Below are positions 13,858 through 24,386 of a DNA stretch of 64,000 bases, one piece after another. Positions within the stretch are counted from its first letter, which is position 1. Every line of letters begins with the position of its first letter. Below the pieces are notes generated by a model. It worked only from the letters and a program-made list of their open reading frames with translations, ran no database searches and was not told the origin of the DNA. Origin of the DNA: Corynebacterium zhongnanshanii (GTDB lineage Bacteria; Actinomycetota; Actinomycetes; Mycobacteriales; Mycobacteriaceae); assembly GCF_014490575.1 (NCBI RefSeq), contig NZ_CP061033.1, positions 868,001-932,000 of the forward strand, in the 5' to 3' direction. A program made the translations under genes and the position numbers.

Positions 13858-13901
13858 GCTCTGCCCGTCAACCCGGCCGCTGCTACGTTTACGCGTCCAC
13901 C

Positions 13902-13947
13902 CGAGGCCGGCCCCAGCCCACACGCGAGGCCGGCCCCAACCCACACG
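13902..13947 (+). repeat. Two tandem copies of a 23-bp GC-rich repeat
   Basis: CGAGGCCGGCCCCAGCCCAC plus ACG at 13902-13924 is repeated directly at 13925-13947 with one change (AG to AA). A degraded third partial follows (GCGGCCAGCCCAC). It lies between steB and pyrG and its function is unknown. Confidence 0.85.
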
Positions 13948-14124
13948 CGAACGCTGCCGCGGCCAGCCCACTAGTGCAATTCTTTGCACCTGTGTTAGGC
14001 TGAAATCCCGTAGGTATTCACCTGTGGGTTTTGTGTTTTTCGGACACGTTTCCTTTCGACTTCGAAGCGCCACGCGCTGCGAGGAATCCCGAGGAGATTG
14101 AACGCGCACAATCCCGCACCTTGA

Positions 14125-15798
<1,674 letters not shown>

Positions 15799-15841
15799 CA
15801 TGCCCGTCAGTGAGGTTGTCTGTCAGCGAGGAAGCGCGCTA

Positions 15842-15856
15842 GGCAGGCGGCCTGCC
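15842..15856 (+). promoter_or_regulatory. Palindrome upstream of the NUDIX gene
   Basis: GGCAGGC-G-GCCTGCC is a perfect inverted repeat with 7-base arms. It lies between pyrG and the -10 element at 15860. It has no T tract, so an operator is more likely than a terminator. Confidence 0.4.
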
Positions 15857-15859
15857 CGC

Positions 15860-15865
15860 TACACT
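15860..15865 (+). promoter_or_regulatory. -10 element, leaderless NUDIX gene
   Basis: TACACT ends 7 bases before the ATG at 15873, and there is no ribosome-binding site. This favours ATG 15873 over the GTG at 15867. Confidence 0.5.
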
Positions 15866-15872
15866 GGTGAGC

Positions 15873-16562
15873 ATGACTTCTGACTCACAACCCCACTCGG
15901 GTTCCCAGCCTCTCTACGAGGTCAAGGAGTCCGAGTTACTTGTTGATGCGCCCATTATCGCCCTGCGACGGGATACGATTTCCACCGCCACGGGGGATGC
16001 AGTCCGGGAGGTTGTCGAGCACTTTGGCGCGGTGGCTGTGGTTGCCGTGAAGGACGGGTGCGTCCAGCTCATTCGCCAGTACCGGCACGCAGTAGGCGCG
16101 TATCTGTGGGAGCTTCCCGCGGGCATCCTCGACAAGGTGGGGGAGAACCCCCTACTGGCGGCGCAGCGGGAGTTGGCGGAGGAAGCACAGCTGAAGGCTG
16201 AGTCCTGGCATCTCCTGGGTGATGTGGTGACGTCACCGGGCTTCGCAGAGGAACGCGTGAGGATCTTCCTCGCCGAGGAGGTATCTGAGCTCAGCGAGCA
16301 GGATCAGCGCGAGATGGGGTTGGACACTCAGACGGGTGAGGAGGCGGATCTGGACGTCCTCTGGCTGCCGGTCGACGAGGCCGTGCGGTGGGTGCAGGAA
16401 GGGAAGATTATCAACTCGATCGCCGTGGCGGGTATTGCCCACCTCGCGCTGGGTACCCGCCGGAGCACGAACGAGCCGTTCACGCACGTGTCTGGTCTGA
16501 AGAGCCGCCGGGAGAACTCCGAGGGAGTGGAACCAGGCACCGACATGAAGAGCGTGCGCTAG
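15873..16562 (+). CDS. NUDIX hydrolase, ADP-ribose pyrophosphatase type
   Basis: A 229-residue NUDIX protein. The box runs from G84 through the helix with R99-E100 and E103-E104 (GILDKVGENPLL...RELAEEA). It has the one-residue insertion typical of actinobacterial ADP-ribose pyrophosphatases such as Rv1700. A preceding LWELPAG strand is typical of this subgroup. The likely reaction is ADP-ribose to AMP plus ribose 5-phosphate. It sits 2 bases before xerD, so the two are likely co-transcribed. The roughly 30 residues after GTRRSTNEP are poorly conserved and probably disordered. Confidence 0.9.
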   Translation: MTSDSQPHSGSQPLYEVKESELLVDAPIIALRRDTISTATGDAVREVVEHFGAVAVVAVKDGCVQLIRQYRHAVGAYLWELPAGILDKVGENPLLAAQRELAEEAQLKAESWHLLGDVVTSPGFAEERVRIFLAEEVSELSEQDQREMGLDTQTGEEADLDVLWLPVDEAVRWVQEGKIINSIAVAGIAHLALGTRRSTNEPFTHVSGLKSRRENSEGVEPGTDMKSVR

Positions 16563-16564
16563 GC

Positions 16565-17479
16565 ATGTCCACTGCTGAGGATAACCAACGCATCGCCACG
16601 AGGTGGTTTCGTCATCTGAAGACGGAGCGTCATCTTTCGGCGCACACGGTGGATAACTACCAGCGGGATATTCGTCGCTATGTGCAGTGGTTGGGGGATC
16701 GTGCACTGAAGGATGTGCGCACGGACGAGGTGGAGCAATTCGTGACGTGGTTGCGTACGGACGCGGGCACGGGCAGGGGGCTGGCGAAGTCGTCCGTGGC
16801 TCGCACGTTGGCGGCTGTGCGCGGGCTGCATAATTTTTGCCAGTCGGAGAGATACGTGGACCTGGATGTCACGGCGGACGTGCCGGTGCCGTCCTTGCCC
16901 CGTCCGATTCCGAAGGCGTTGAGCGTGGCCCAGGTGGAGGCGTTGTTGGACGCTATACCGTCAGGGGATTCAGCCTCTGCCCTTGACTTAAGGGATAAAG
17001 CTCTGGTGGAAATGTTGTATTCCACGGGTGCGCGCATTTCGGAGCTGATGGATCTGGACGTGGATGATCTGGATCGCGACCTCAATATCGTGCTCGTGCG
17101 GGGTAAAGGCGGCAAGGAAAGGATCGTGCCCGTGGGAATCCCTGCCCTTCATGCGATCGACGCCTACCTCACGCGCGCCCGGCCTGCGTTAAATACCACG
17201 GGCTCACCTGCGCTGTTCCTGAACAATCGCGGCCGGAGGATGGGGCGCCAGTCTGGTTTCAAGGCGGTGTCCCAGGCGGCTGAGGCCGCGGGCATCGGTC
17301 CTGTGTCCCCGCACAGCCTGCGGCACTCGTTTGCCACGCACCTTCTGGAGGGCGGCGCGGATGTCCGTGTGGTGCAGGAGCTGTTGGGTCACGCCAGTGT
17401 GGTGACCACGCAAATCTATACCAAGGTCACGCCTGATCACTTGAGGCAAGTGTGGATTGAATCTCACCCACGGGCGTAG
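16565..17479 (+). CDS. xerD: Tyrosine recombinase XerD
   Basis: A 304-residue site-specific recombinase that resolves chromosome dimers at dif with XerC. The N-terminal SAM-like core-binding domain (FRHLKTERHLSAHTVDNYQRDI) is followed by the catalytic domain. Active-site residues are Arg in TGARISELMDLD, Lys in VRGKGGKER, H250 and R253 in HSLRHSFATH, H276 in LLGHASVVTT and the nucleophile Tyr in QIYTKV near residue 285. ATG 16565 is 2 bases after the NUDIX stop. A neighbourhood of ParA, ScpA and ScpB suits a role in chromosome segregation rather than mobility. Confidence 0.95.
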   Translation: MSTAEDNQRIATRWFRHLKTERHLSAHTVDNYQRDIRRYVQWLGDRALKDVRTDEVEQFVTWLRTDAGTGRGLAKSSVARTLAAVRGLHNFCQSERYVDLDVTADVPVPSLPRPIPKALSVAQVEALLDAIPSGDSASALDLRDKALVEMLYSTGARISELMDLDVDDLDRDLNIVLVRGKGGKERIVPVGIPALHAIDAYLTRARPALNTTGSPALFLNNRGRRMGRQSGFKAVSQAAEAAGIGPVSPHSLRHSFATHLLEGGADVRVVQELLGHASVVTTQIYTKVTPDHLRQVWIESHPRA

Positions 17480-17527
17480 GGCTGCTAATCTTAAGGATGT
17501 AATTCTCGACGGAAAGGGCTGCACGCA

Positions 17528-18409
17528 GTGTCACAACCAGACGCATTGTTCGATAAGCCCGAACAAAACATCGGCTTGACTGGCCGTCCCATGGCGGAGC
17601 TACCAGATCCCGCGCCGTTGTCTTCGCACGGGCCGGCCAGCATCATCTCCATGTGTAATCAAAAGGGCGGGGTGGGAAAGACCACGTCCACGATCAACAT
17701 GGGTGCGGCTCTCGCCGCGTTCGGGCGCAAGGTGCTCCTTGTGGACTTGGACCCGCAGGGCGCACTCTCGGCTGGGCTGGGTATTCAGCATGATGAGCTG
17801 GATATCACCGTGTATAACCTACTGGTGGATTCCGGCTCGTCCATCCTGGATGCGATACATAAAAGTCCAGTCGATAACCTTGACGTTGTGCCTGCGAACA
17901 TCGACCTGTCCGCCGCGGAGATTCAGCTAGTGAACGAGGTGGGCCGCGAGCAGGCCTTGGCTCGCGCCCTGCGTCCGGTGGCGAAGGACTATGACTTCAT
18001 CATCATCGACTGCCAGCCCTCCCTGGGGCTGCTGACCGTCAACGCCCTGTCCTGTTCTGATTCGGTCATCATCCCCGTGGAATCCGAGTACTTCTCTCTG
18101 CGCGGTCTGGCGCTTCTGATGGACACGGTCGATAAGGTGCGGGATCGCCTGAACTTCCGCCTGGAAGTGCTGGGCATTCTGGTCACGATGTTCGACCGCC
18201 GCACACTGCATTCGCGGGAAGTGATGGAGCGCCTGGTGGAGGCCTTCGGAGATAAGGTGTTTGATTCCGTCATCACCCGCACTGTCCGCTTCCCAGAGAC
18301 CTCTGTGGCCGGAGAGCCTATCAACACCTGGGCTCCGAAGTCCTCAGGCGCCATCCAGTACCGCAATCTAGCTGCAGAAGTCATCAAGCGAGTCGCAGAA
18401 CAGGCCTAA
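17528..18409 (+). CDS. ParA-family ATPase (Rv1708-like)
   Basis: A 293-residue P-loop ATPase. The deviant Walker A KGGVGKTTST is near residue 46, Walker A' LLVDLDPQGAL near 75, and Walker B DFIIIDCQPSLGLLTVNAL near 160. There is no ParB gene beside it, so it is not the origin-linked ParAB pair. Orthologues sit next to scpA-scpB across actinobacteria, suggesting a partner role in condensin-linked segregation. The GTG start is preceded by GGAAAGGG, and the gene ends 1 base before scpA. Confidence 0.93.
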   Translation: MSQPDALFDKPEQNIGLTGRPMAELPDPAPLSSHGPASIISMCNQKGGVGKTTSTINMGAALAAFGRKVLLVDLDPQGALSAGLGIQHDELDITVYNLLVDSGSSILDAIHKSPVDNLDVVPANIDLSAAEIQLVNEVGREQALARALRPVAKDYDFIIIDCQPSLGLLTVNALSCSDSVIIPVESEYFSLRGLALLMDTVDKVRDRLNFRLEVLGILVTMFDRRTLHSREVMERLVEAFGDKVFDSVITRTVRFPETSVAGEPINTWAPKSSGAIQYRNLAAEVIKRVAEQA

Positions 18410-18410
18410 C

Positions 18411-19268
18411 GTGACCAGCCCTCATCCGCCGAACTCCAGCGCGGTGGAGCAGCCGCCCGCCGCACCGGAGCCTGTGCAACCCGAGATCACAGGCTTCCGT
18501 GTGGCCTTGGCTAATTTCGATGGGCCGTTCGATCTGCTCCTGCAGCTGATTAACTCCCACAAGTTGGACATCACGGAGGTGGCCCTGGCCACCGTCACGG
18601 ATGAGTTCATTGCCTACACCCGGACCCTGTCCAAGTCCGCCGAGGATCTGGACGAGGTCACCGAGTTTTTGGTGGTGGCCTCCACGCTGTTGGACCTAAA
18701 GGCCGCCCGCCTGGTTCCGCGTGGCGAGGTGGAGGACGAAGAGGACCTGGCGCTGCTTGAGTCCCGTGACCTCCTGTTCGCCCGCCTGCTGCAGTACAAG
18801 GCTTACAAGGCGGTAGCGGATATGTTCGCCCAATGGCAGCGGGATGCGGCGCGCCGGTTCCCCGTCGCCTTGGCGTTGGAGGAACGTTTTACGTCCCTGC
18901 TTCCTCCCGTGAAGCTGGGACACACCCCGGAGAGCTTCGCCGAGCTTGCCGCGGCGGTCTTCCGCCCGGCGAAGACCGAGGTGGATACCGGGCACATCCA
19001 CCAGGTGGCGGTAAGCGTGCCGGAACAGGCCGGCCGCATCCTGGACACCCTGAAGATCGCCGGCGCCGATACGTGGGTGAGCTTCGGGTCGCTCATCGCG
19101 GATTGCGACCTGAATATGACGATTGTGGGGCGCTTCCTGGCGCTGCTGGAGCTCTACAAGGCCCGCGCGATCGGCATCGAGCAGCCCGAGCCTTTGGAAG
19201 AGATGTCCGTGGCATGGACGGGCTTGGACGTGGACCCGGCTGTGGTCGCGGCGTCCAACTGGAACTAG
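18411..19268 (+). CDS. scpA: Segregation and condensation protein A
   Basis: The 285-residue kleisin subunit of the SMC-ScpAB condensin. The N-terminal family signature GFRVALANFDGPFDLLLQLI is at about residues 26-45, followed by DITEVALATVTDEF and the central TEFLVVASTLLDLKAARLVPR. The C-terminal winged helix ends at about 270. The first 25 residues are Pro/Ala-rich and variable. The GTG start lies immediately after the ParA-like gene, suggesting coupling. The smc gene is not in the window. Confidence 0.95.
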   Translation: MTSPHPPNSSAVEQPPAAPEPVQPEITGFRVALANFDGPFDLLLQLINSHKLDITEVALATVTDEFIAYTRTLSKSAEDLDEVTEFLVVASTLLDLKAARLVPRGEVEDEEDLALLESRDLLFARLLQYKAYKAVADMFAQWQRDAARRFPVALALEERFTSLLPPVKLGHTPESFAELAAAVFRPAKTEVDTGHIHQVAVSVPEQAGRILDTLKIAGADTWVSFGSLIADCDLNMTIVGRFLALLELYKARAIGIEQPEPLEEMSVAWTGLDVDPAVVAASNWN

Positions 19269-19317
19269 GCACACACACTCGGCACAGCGCACTCGACACA
19301 AGGGAAGAAGGATCAGC

Positions 19318-19944
19318 GTGAACCACTCCGAAGGAAAGCAGCCCGAAGGCAACATTCTGGCACCGGTATCCGTGGTGCGCAGCCGCGTGGAATCCCTGCT
19401 GCTCATCAGCGATGAGCCGGCGCAGCCCGAAGATCTCGCACGAGTACTGAACGCCGAGTACCCCGATACCGCTGAGTCGACCACCTCTGCCAGCGACGTC
19501 ACCGCCGACGATGTCCGTGAGGTGCTGCGGGAGATTGCCATGGAATTCGACGCCCGCGGTTCCGGATTCGAATTGCGCGAGCAGGACGACGGCTGGCGTT
19601 TGTACACCCGCCGCGCCAATGCCCCTGTGGTGGAGGCCAAGGTGTTGGACGGCTCGCAGCAGCGCCTGTCCCGAGCCGCGCTGGAGACCTTGGCCGTGAT
19701 CGCCTACCGCCAACCGGTGACTCGTGCCCAGGTTTCAGCTGTGCGCGGTGTGAACTGTGATGGTGTGATCCGCACGCTGACCGTGCGCGGCCTCATCGCC
19801 GAAGAGGCTGAAGAGACGGGGGTAGGGGGCGCGCACCTGTACTCCACCACGCCCCTGTTCTTGGAGCAGCTCGGGCTCAGTTCCTTGGAGGAACTTCCTG
19901 ATCTTGCGCCGCTGCTGCCCGAGGTCGACGCGATCGAAGAGTAG
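19318..19944 (+). CDS. scpB: Segregation and condensation protein B
   Basis: A 208-residue partner of ScpA built of two winged-helix domains. The family core ALETLAVIAYRQPVTRAQVSAVRGVN is at about residues 121-146, and LIAEEAEETGVGG follows. An acidic, Ser/Thr-rich loop near residues 40-60 is longer than in Bacillus ScpB. GTG 19318 was chosen because GGGAAGAAGGA lies just upstream; an earlier in-frame ATG at 19123 lies inside scpA. Confidence 0.95.
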   Translation: MNHSEGKQPEGNILAPVSVVRSRVESLLLISDEPAQPEDLARVLNAEYPDTAESTTSASDVTADDVREVLREIAMEFDARGSGFELREQDDGWRLYTRRANAPVVEAKVLDGSQQRLSRAALETLAVIAYRQPVTRAQVSAVRGVNCDGVIRTLTVRGLIAEEAEETGVGGAHLYSTTPLFLEQLGLSSLEELPDLAPLLPEVDAIEE

Positions 19945-20032
19945 AACCGTCAGTGTGGGGTCAGTCGAGTAGAATGACCACGTAACAATGCGTTAGGCTT
20001 GAGAACTTCACCTCATCAGGTCTATACACCCA

Positions 20033-20050
20033 GGAGAATGAACATTCTCC
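20033..20050 (+). promoter_or_regulatory. Perfect inverted repeat upstream of rluB
   Basis: GGAGAATGAACATTCTCC has 8-base perfect arms around AA. It lies 23 bases before the TTG start of the pseudouridine synthase gene. It could be an operator or a short RNA hairpin near the translation start. Confidence 0.5.
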
Positions 20051-20073
20051 ACAAAGATGAATAGGAACATTCC

Positions 20074-21105
20074 TTGAATACACCCGCTCGCCGAGATGGC
20101 ACACCGGACAAGAAAAAGGGACGCAAGAAGCCTGCCCGCCCGCAACGCAGCGGCGCCCGCCGCGCCCACCGCGGACAGGAAAAGCCCTTAAGCCGCGCAC
20201 AGAGGCAAAGCCAGGAGATGAAAGCCGCACACGCCGCCGCCATGGCAGCACAGCGGGCCCAGGATGAGGCCGCCGCGGTGTATGTCTCCAACGCGAAGCC
20301 AGCCAAGCGTCAGCACATCACGGATGAGGAACGTCGTGCAGCGTTGGCGTCGAATGAAAATAAGGACAGCCAGAACCTGGTACGCCTGCAGAAGGTCCTG
20401 GCCAGCGCGGGCGTGGCGTCCCGGCGCATGAGTGAGAAGCTCATCGCCATGGGGCGCGTGGAAGTCAACGGGGAGATCGTGCAGCAAATGGGCCTGCGGA
20501 TCGACCCGCACACGGACATCGTGCGCGTGGACGGAACCCGCGTGCAGGTCAACGACCAGATGGTGTACTTCATCCTCAACAAGCCTCGCGGCGTCCACTC
20601 CACCATGAGCGATGAACTGGGCCGGCCCTGCGTGGGCGACTTCATCACGGAGCGTCTGGAGCAAGGCCAGGGCCTGTTCCACGTGGGCCGCCTGGACGCA
20701 GAGACCGAAGGGTTGCTGCTGCTGACCAACGACGGCGAACTGGCCAACCGCCTGATGCACCCCAGCTACCAGGTCACCAAAACCTACATGGCGACCGTGC
20801 TGGGCGAAGTCAACCGCGGAATCATCCGTGAGCTGAAGGACGGCGTGGAGCTCGAAGACGGCATCGCTCGTGCCGATGACGTGCAGATCGTGGACGTGTG
20901 GCAAGGAAAGTCGCTGCTGCGCGTGGAACTGCACGAAGGCCGTAAGCACATTGTGCGCCGCATGCTCAAAGAACTGGGATACCCCGTTCAGGCCCTGGTG
21001 CGCACGAAGATTCACACCGTGCAGCTGGGCGATCAGAAACCAGGTTCGGTGCGCGCCATGAACGCCAGCGAACTCGCAAGCTTGTACAAGGTCGTTGGAC
21101 TGTAA
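20074..21105 (+). CDS. rluB: 23S rRNA pseudouridine synthase, RluB type
   Basis: A 343-residue RsuA/RluB-family enzyme. A basic Lys/Arg/Ala-rich extension covers about residues 1-105, much longer than in E. coli RluB. The S4 domain [21 protein letters not shown] begins near 107. The catalytic domain has the family motif [17 protein letters not shown] near 206, with the nucleophile Asp. It isomerises uridine in 23S rRNA; the exact site is inferred from the family. The TTG start at 20074 is preceded by AGGAAC. The gene sits between scpB and cmk-der as in other actinobacteria, 31 bases before the fusion gene. Confidence 0.92.
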   Translation: MNTPARRDGTPDKKKGRKKPARPQRSGARRAHRGQEKPLSRAQRQSQEMKAAHAAAMAAQRAQDEAAAVYVSNAKPAKRQHITDEERRAALASNENKDSQNLVRLQKVLASAGVASRRMSEKLIAMGRVEVNGEIVQQMGLRIDPHTDIVRVDGTRVQVNDQMVYFILNKPRGVHSTMSDELGRPCVGDFITERLEQGQGLFHVGRLDAETEGLLLLTNDGELANRLMHPSYQVTKTYMATVLGEVNRGIIRELKDGVELEDGIARADDVQIVDVWQGKSLLRVELHEGRKHIVRRMLKELGYPVQALVRTKIHTVQLGDQKPGSVRAMNASELASLYKVVGL

Positions 21106-21136
21106 TAGGTCGACAGGAAAGCACGAGAGTAACACT

Positions 21137-23500
21137 ATGACTGATCACAACAATCAGGCCCCTCACGGCCTCGCGGATGTCGACAACGTGGTCGGCGGTG
21201 GTTTCATCATCGCAGTCGACGGCCCGTCCGGAACCGGAAAGTCCACAGTCTGCCGCCGGGTGGCCGAAGCGGCGGAGGCACGCTACCTGGATACTGGCGC
21301 GATGTACCGTGTGGCGACGCTGCACGTCCTGCGCGCCGGGATCGACGTGGATGACCCCACGCAGACCAACGCCATCATCGACGCTACGGCGGACCTGCCC
21401 CTGGAGATCAACGAGGATCCCCGCAGCACCGAGGTGATTCTGGACGGCGAGGATGTCTCCGGGGAGATCCGTGGCCCGCAGGTAACCGCCGCCGTGTCTG
21501 CCGTCTCCGCTATCCCTGAGGTGCGAGAGAATCTGGTGGAGCTGCAGCGCTCCCTGGCGACGAAGGCCGGCCGCTGCGTGGTGGAAGGCCGCGACATCGG
21601 CACCGTGGTGCTGCAGGATGCGCCGCTGAAGGTGTTCATGACCGCCTCCGCGGAGACCCGCGCTCAGCGCCGCTACGACCAGGACGTGGCTGCCGGACGT
21701 GACTCTGACTTCGACGCCGTGCTCGCCGACGTCATCCGCCGCGATGAGGCGGATTCCTCCCGCGCTGTGTCCCCTCTGCGGGCGGCTGAGGACGCCGTGC
21801 TGATCGACACCACGGAGATGGACATCGACGATGTGGTGAACCGGATCGCGGAGCTGGCGCGCGACAGCGCCGTGGAGGCCGCCACGGACACTGAGGGTGC
21901 GGACGACGACCTGGTGTTCCGCACCGCCGATGGTACCGTCATCGGGGACGAGGCTGATTTCACCTCGGAAGATTCCGACGGTGAGTTCGCGGATGAGGCC
22001 GCCAGTGACGCGGCGGGTGGCGTCGAATGGGATGATCAGGCGATACTGGCCGAGGACGAGGATTTCCCCGAGATCATCGACGCGGACGACTTCGATCTGC
22101 TCACCGCCGACGGCCAAGAGACCGACTGGGACGCTGTGGAGGAAGCCTTCGGCTCCCTCGGCGAAGACGTGGCCGAGCATGAGTCCCTGTGCACCGTGGC
22201 CATTGTGGGACGGCCGAACGTGGGTAAGTCCACCCTGGTGAACCGCTTCATCGGCCGCCGCGAGGCCGTGGTGGAGGACTTCCCGGGCGTGACCCGCGAC
22301 CGCATTTCCTACCTGGGCGAGTGGAGCGGCCAGCGTTTCTGGGTTCAGGACACCGGCGGCTGGGATCCCGATGCCAAGGGTATTCACGGCGCGATTGCCC
22401 GACAGGCTGAAACGGCCATGGAGACCGCCGACGTGATCGTGTTCGTGGTGGACACGAAGGTGGGTATCACCTCCACCGATGAGGTCATCGCCCGCAAACT
22501 ACAGCGTTCCACGGTGCCGGTCATCCTGGTCGCCAACAAGTTTGACTCCGACAACCAATACGGAGACATGGCCGAGTTCTGGTCCCTAGGCCTCGGGGAT
22601 CCGTACCCGGTCTCCGCGCAGCACGGGCGCGGCGCGGCCGACGTGCTGGATCTCGTTCTGAAGTCCTTCCCGGAGGAACCACGGCAGACCTCCATCGTGT
22701 CCGGTCCACGCCGCGTGGCGCTGGTGGGCCGGCCGAATGTGGGCAAGTCCTCCTTGCTGAACAAGATCACCGGCGAAGAACGCTCCGTCGTGGACAACGT
22801 GGCCGGTACCACCGTGGATCCTGTGGATTCCATCGTTGAGCTGGAACAGCGCACCTGGCGATTTGTGGACACCGCGGGTATCCGCAAGAAGACCAAGACC
22901 GCCCGCGGCCACGAGTTCTACGCCTCCCTGCGCACCCGCGCGGCGATTGATTCCGCCGAGGTGGCCATTTTCCTGGTGGACGCCTCCGAGCCCATCGCCG
23001 AGCAGGACCAGCGCGTGCTGCGCATGATCCTGGACTCCGGCCGTGCGCTGGTGGTGGCGTACAACAAGTGGGACCTGGTGGACGAGGACCGCCGGGACCT
23101 GCTGGAACGCGAAATCGAGCTGCAGCTGGCGCATGTTCCATGGGCACGCCGTGTGAACATCTCCGCGAAGACGGGCCGCGCCTTGCAGCGCCTGGAGCCC
23201 GCCATGATTGAGGCGCTGGACAGCTGGGATCAGCGCATCTCTACCGGCCAGCTGAACACCTGGCTGCGGACCGTGATTGCGGAAACTCCACCTCCGATGC
23301 GCGGCGGACGTCTGCCTCGCGTTCTGTTTGCTACCCAGGCATCCACCAAGCCGCCGGTGATCGTGCTGTTCACCACCGGCTTCCTGGAGCACGGCTACCG
23401 CCGCTTCCTGGAGCGCAAGCTGCGTGAAACCTTCGGTTTCCAAGGCTCGCCGGTGCGGGTGGCTGTGCGCGTACGCGAGAAGAAGCAGCGCAAGCGCTAG
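21137..23500 (+). CDS. Fused CMP kinase / GTPase Der
   Basis: A 787-residue two-enzyme fusion. Residues about 20-245 are cytidylate kinase: P-loop GPSGTGKST near 29, LDTGAMYR, and [12 protein letters not shown]. Residues about 345-787 are the ribosome-assembly GTPase Der: the first G domain has [10 protein letters not shown] near 358, the second [11 protein letters not shown] near 531, and a KH-like C-terminus follows ([19 protein letters not shown]). A linker of about 100 very acidic residues joins them. ATG 21137 was chosen because MTDHNN precedes a conserved start region; an earlier in-frame TTG at 21095 lies within rluB. The two genes are separate in many bacteria, and the frame here is continuous with no sign of error. 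Confidence 0.95.
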   Translation: MTDHNNQAPHGLADVDNVVGGGFIIAVDGPSGTGKSTVCRRVAEAAEARYLDTGAMYRVATLHVLRAGIDVDDPTQTNAIIDATADLPLEINEDPRSTEVILDGEDVSGEIRGPQVTAAVSAVSAIPEVRENLVELQRSLATKAGRCVVEGRDIGTVVLQDAPLKVFMTASAETRAQRRYDQDVAAGRDSDFDAVLADVIRRDEADSSRAVSPLRAAEDAVLIDTTEMDIDDVVNRIAELARDSAVEAATDTEGADDDLVFRTADGTVIGDEADFTSEDSDGEFADEAASDAAGGVEWDDQAILAEDEDFPEIIDADDFDLLTADGQETDWDAVEEAFGSLGEDVAEHESLCTVAIVGRPNVGKSTLVNRFIGRREAVVEDFPGVTRDRISYLGEWSGQRFWVQDTGGWDPDAKGIHGAIARQAETAMETADVIVFVVDTKVGITSTDEVIARKLQRSTVPVILVANKFDSDNQYGDMAEFWSLGLGDPYPVSAQHGRGAADVLDLVLKSFPEEPRQTSIVSGPRRVALVGRPNVGKSSLLNKITGEERSVVDNVAGTTVDPVDSIVELEQRTWRFVDTAGIRKKTKTARGHEFYASLRTRAAIDSAEVAIFLVDASEPIAEQDQRVLRMILDSGRALVVAYNKWDLVDEDRRDLLEREIELQLAHVPWARRVNISAKTGRALQRLEPAMIEALDSWDQRISTGQLNTWLRTVIAETPPPMRGGRLPRVLFATQASTKPPVIVLFTTGFLEHGYRRFLERKLRETFGFQGSPVRVAVRVREKKQRKR

Positions 23501-23507
23501 CGGGCAT

Positions 23508-23529
23508 GCACGCGCTAGTGGTCGCGTGC
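23508..23529. terminator. Hairpin between convergent genes
   Basis: GCACGCG and CGCGTGC form 7-base arms with an 8-base loop between the convergent cmk-der and HlyIII genes. There is no T tract, so intrinsic termination is uncertain. Confidence 0.35.
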
Positions 23530-23533
23530 GCCG

Positions 23534-24268
23534 CTAGTGCAGGATCAGCAGCCAGATGCCGATGTGGTGAAGGAGCGCGGCGATGATCGTCGCCGCGTGG
23601 AACACCTCGTGGAAGCCGAACCACCTCTCTGAGGGGTTCGGCCATCTTTTTGCGTAAATGATGGCACCCACGCTGTAGACAAGACCACCGGCCACAAACA
23701 GGGCGCTCACGGCCACGCCAAGCGCCTGGTAGTACCCAAGAGCTGCGATCGCAGCCAGCCAGCCGAGGGAAAGATACACTGCGGCGTCGAGCCATCGAGC
23801 ATGGTTGATCCAGACCACGTTGAGGATCACTGCGGCCAGAGCGGCCACCCAGCTGACCCCCAGGATCCATGTTCCACCCCAGGATAAGAAGCCGTCGATG
23901 GCCCAGAAGCGATCCCCGTAGGCGGCGACAGTGACCGGCCCGTAGGTGCCGGCGATGAACACGGCGATCATGGCGTGGTCGGCTCGCCGCCACACGTTAA
24001 CGGCGGTGGTGCTGCGCCACGGTGCGCGGTGATACACGGCGCTGACCAGCAGCATTCCCACCAGGCAGAAGGAGTATAGGACGGTGACGAAGCTTAACCA
24101 GCTCAGACCGTTGTAGGCGAATGTCACGGCGCTTAAAGCCGTGGACGCTCCGCCGAAGTACCACGCCGCGGCGCTGTGCAGCCGCCCGCGCATAAATGGG
24201 CGGGGTCCGCGGTCGACGACGGGGCGTGGTGCGGCACTCGACGTGAGAGTGACTGTGTGACTAGACAT
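23534..24268 (-). CDS. HlyIII/YqfA-type seven-helix membrane protein
   Basis: A 244-residue integral membrane protein of the hemolysin III/PAQR-like family with about seven hydrophobic helices. Family metal-site motifs are present: SAVYHRAPW near residue 80, the DHAMIAVFIAGTY helix near 100, and FHEVFHAATIIAALLHHIGIW near the C-terminus. The physiological role is unclear in bacteria, and haemolysis is a historical label. The start at 24268 (MSSHTVTL) is supported by a promoter whose -10 ends 7 bases upstream. The frame remains open further upstream but lacks support. Confidence 0.88.
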   Translation of the reverse strand: MSSHTVTLTSSAAPRPVVDRGPRPFMRGRLHSAAAWYFGGASTALSAVTFAYNGLSWLSFVTVLYSFCLVGMLLVSAVYHRAPWRSTTAVNVWRRADHAMIAVFIAGTYGPVTVAAYGDRFWAIDGFLSWGGTWILGVSWVAALAAVILNVVWINHARWLDAAVYLSLGWLAAIAALGYYQALGVAVSALFVAGGLVYSVGAIIYAKRWPNPSERWFGFHEVFHAATIIAALLHHIGIWLLILH

Positions 24269-24275
24269 GGGCTCA

Positions 24276-24304
24276 ACTCTAGGCCTCCGCATTGTTTTTG
24301 TCAG
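24276..24304 (-). promoter_or_regulatory. Promoter of the HlyIII-like gene (leaderless)
   Basis: Reading the minus strand, CTGACA (24304-24299), a 17-base spacer and TAGAGT (24281-24276) end 7 bases before the ATG. This is a near-consensus sigma-A promoter. Confidence 0.65.
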
Positions 24305-24386
24305 AAAAACGCACGCGGCGTGCCGTGTGACACTGGTCAAGTCTCGATCACATCAGCACGGCGTCACTCAACCCAACTCAGCAGGT

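Noticed and set aside
20966..22387. Minus-strand frame of 473 codons opposite rluB and cmk-der
   Set aside because: Antisense shadow of conserved GTPase/kinase sequence, with no plausible start signal.
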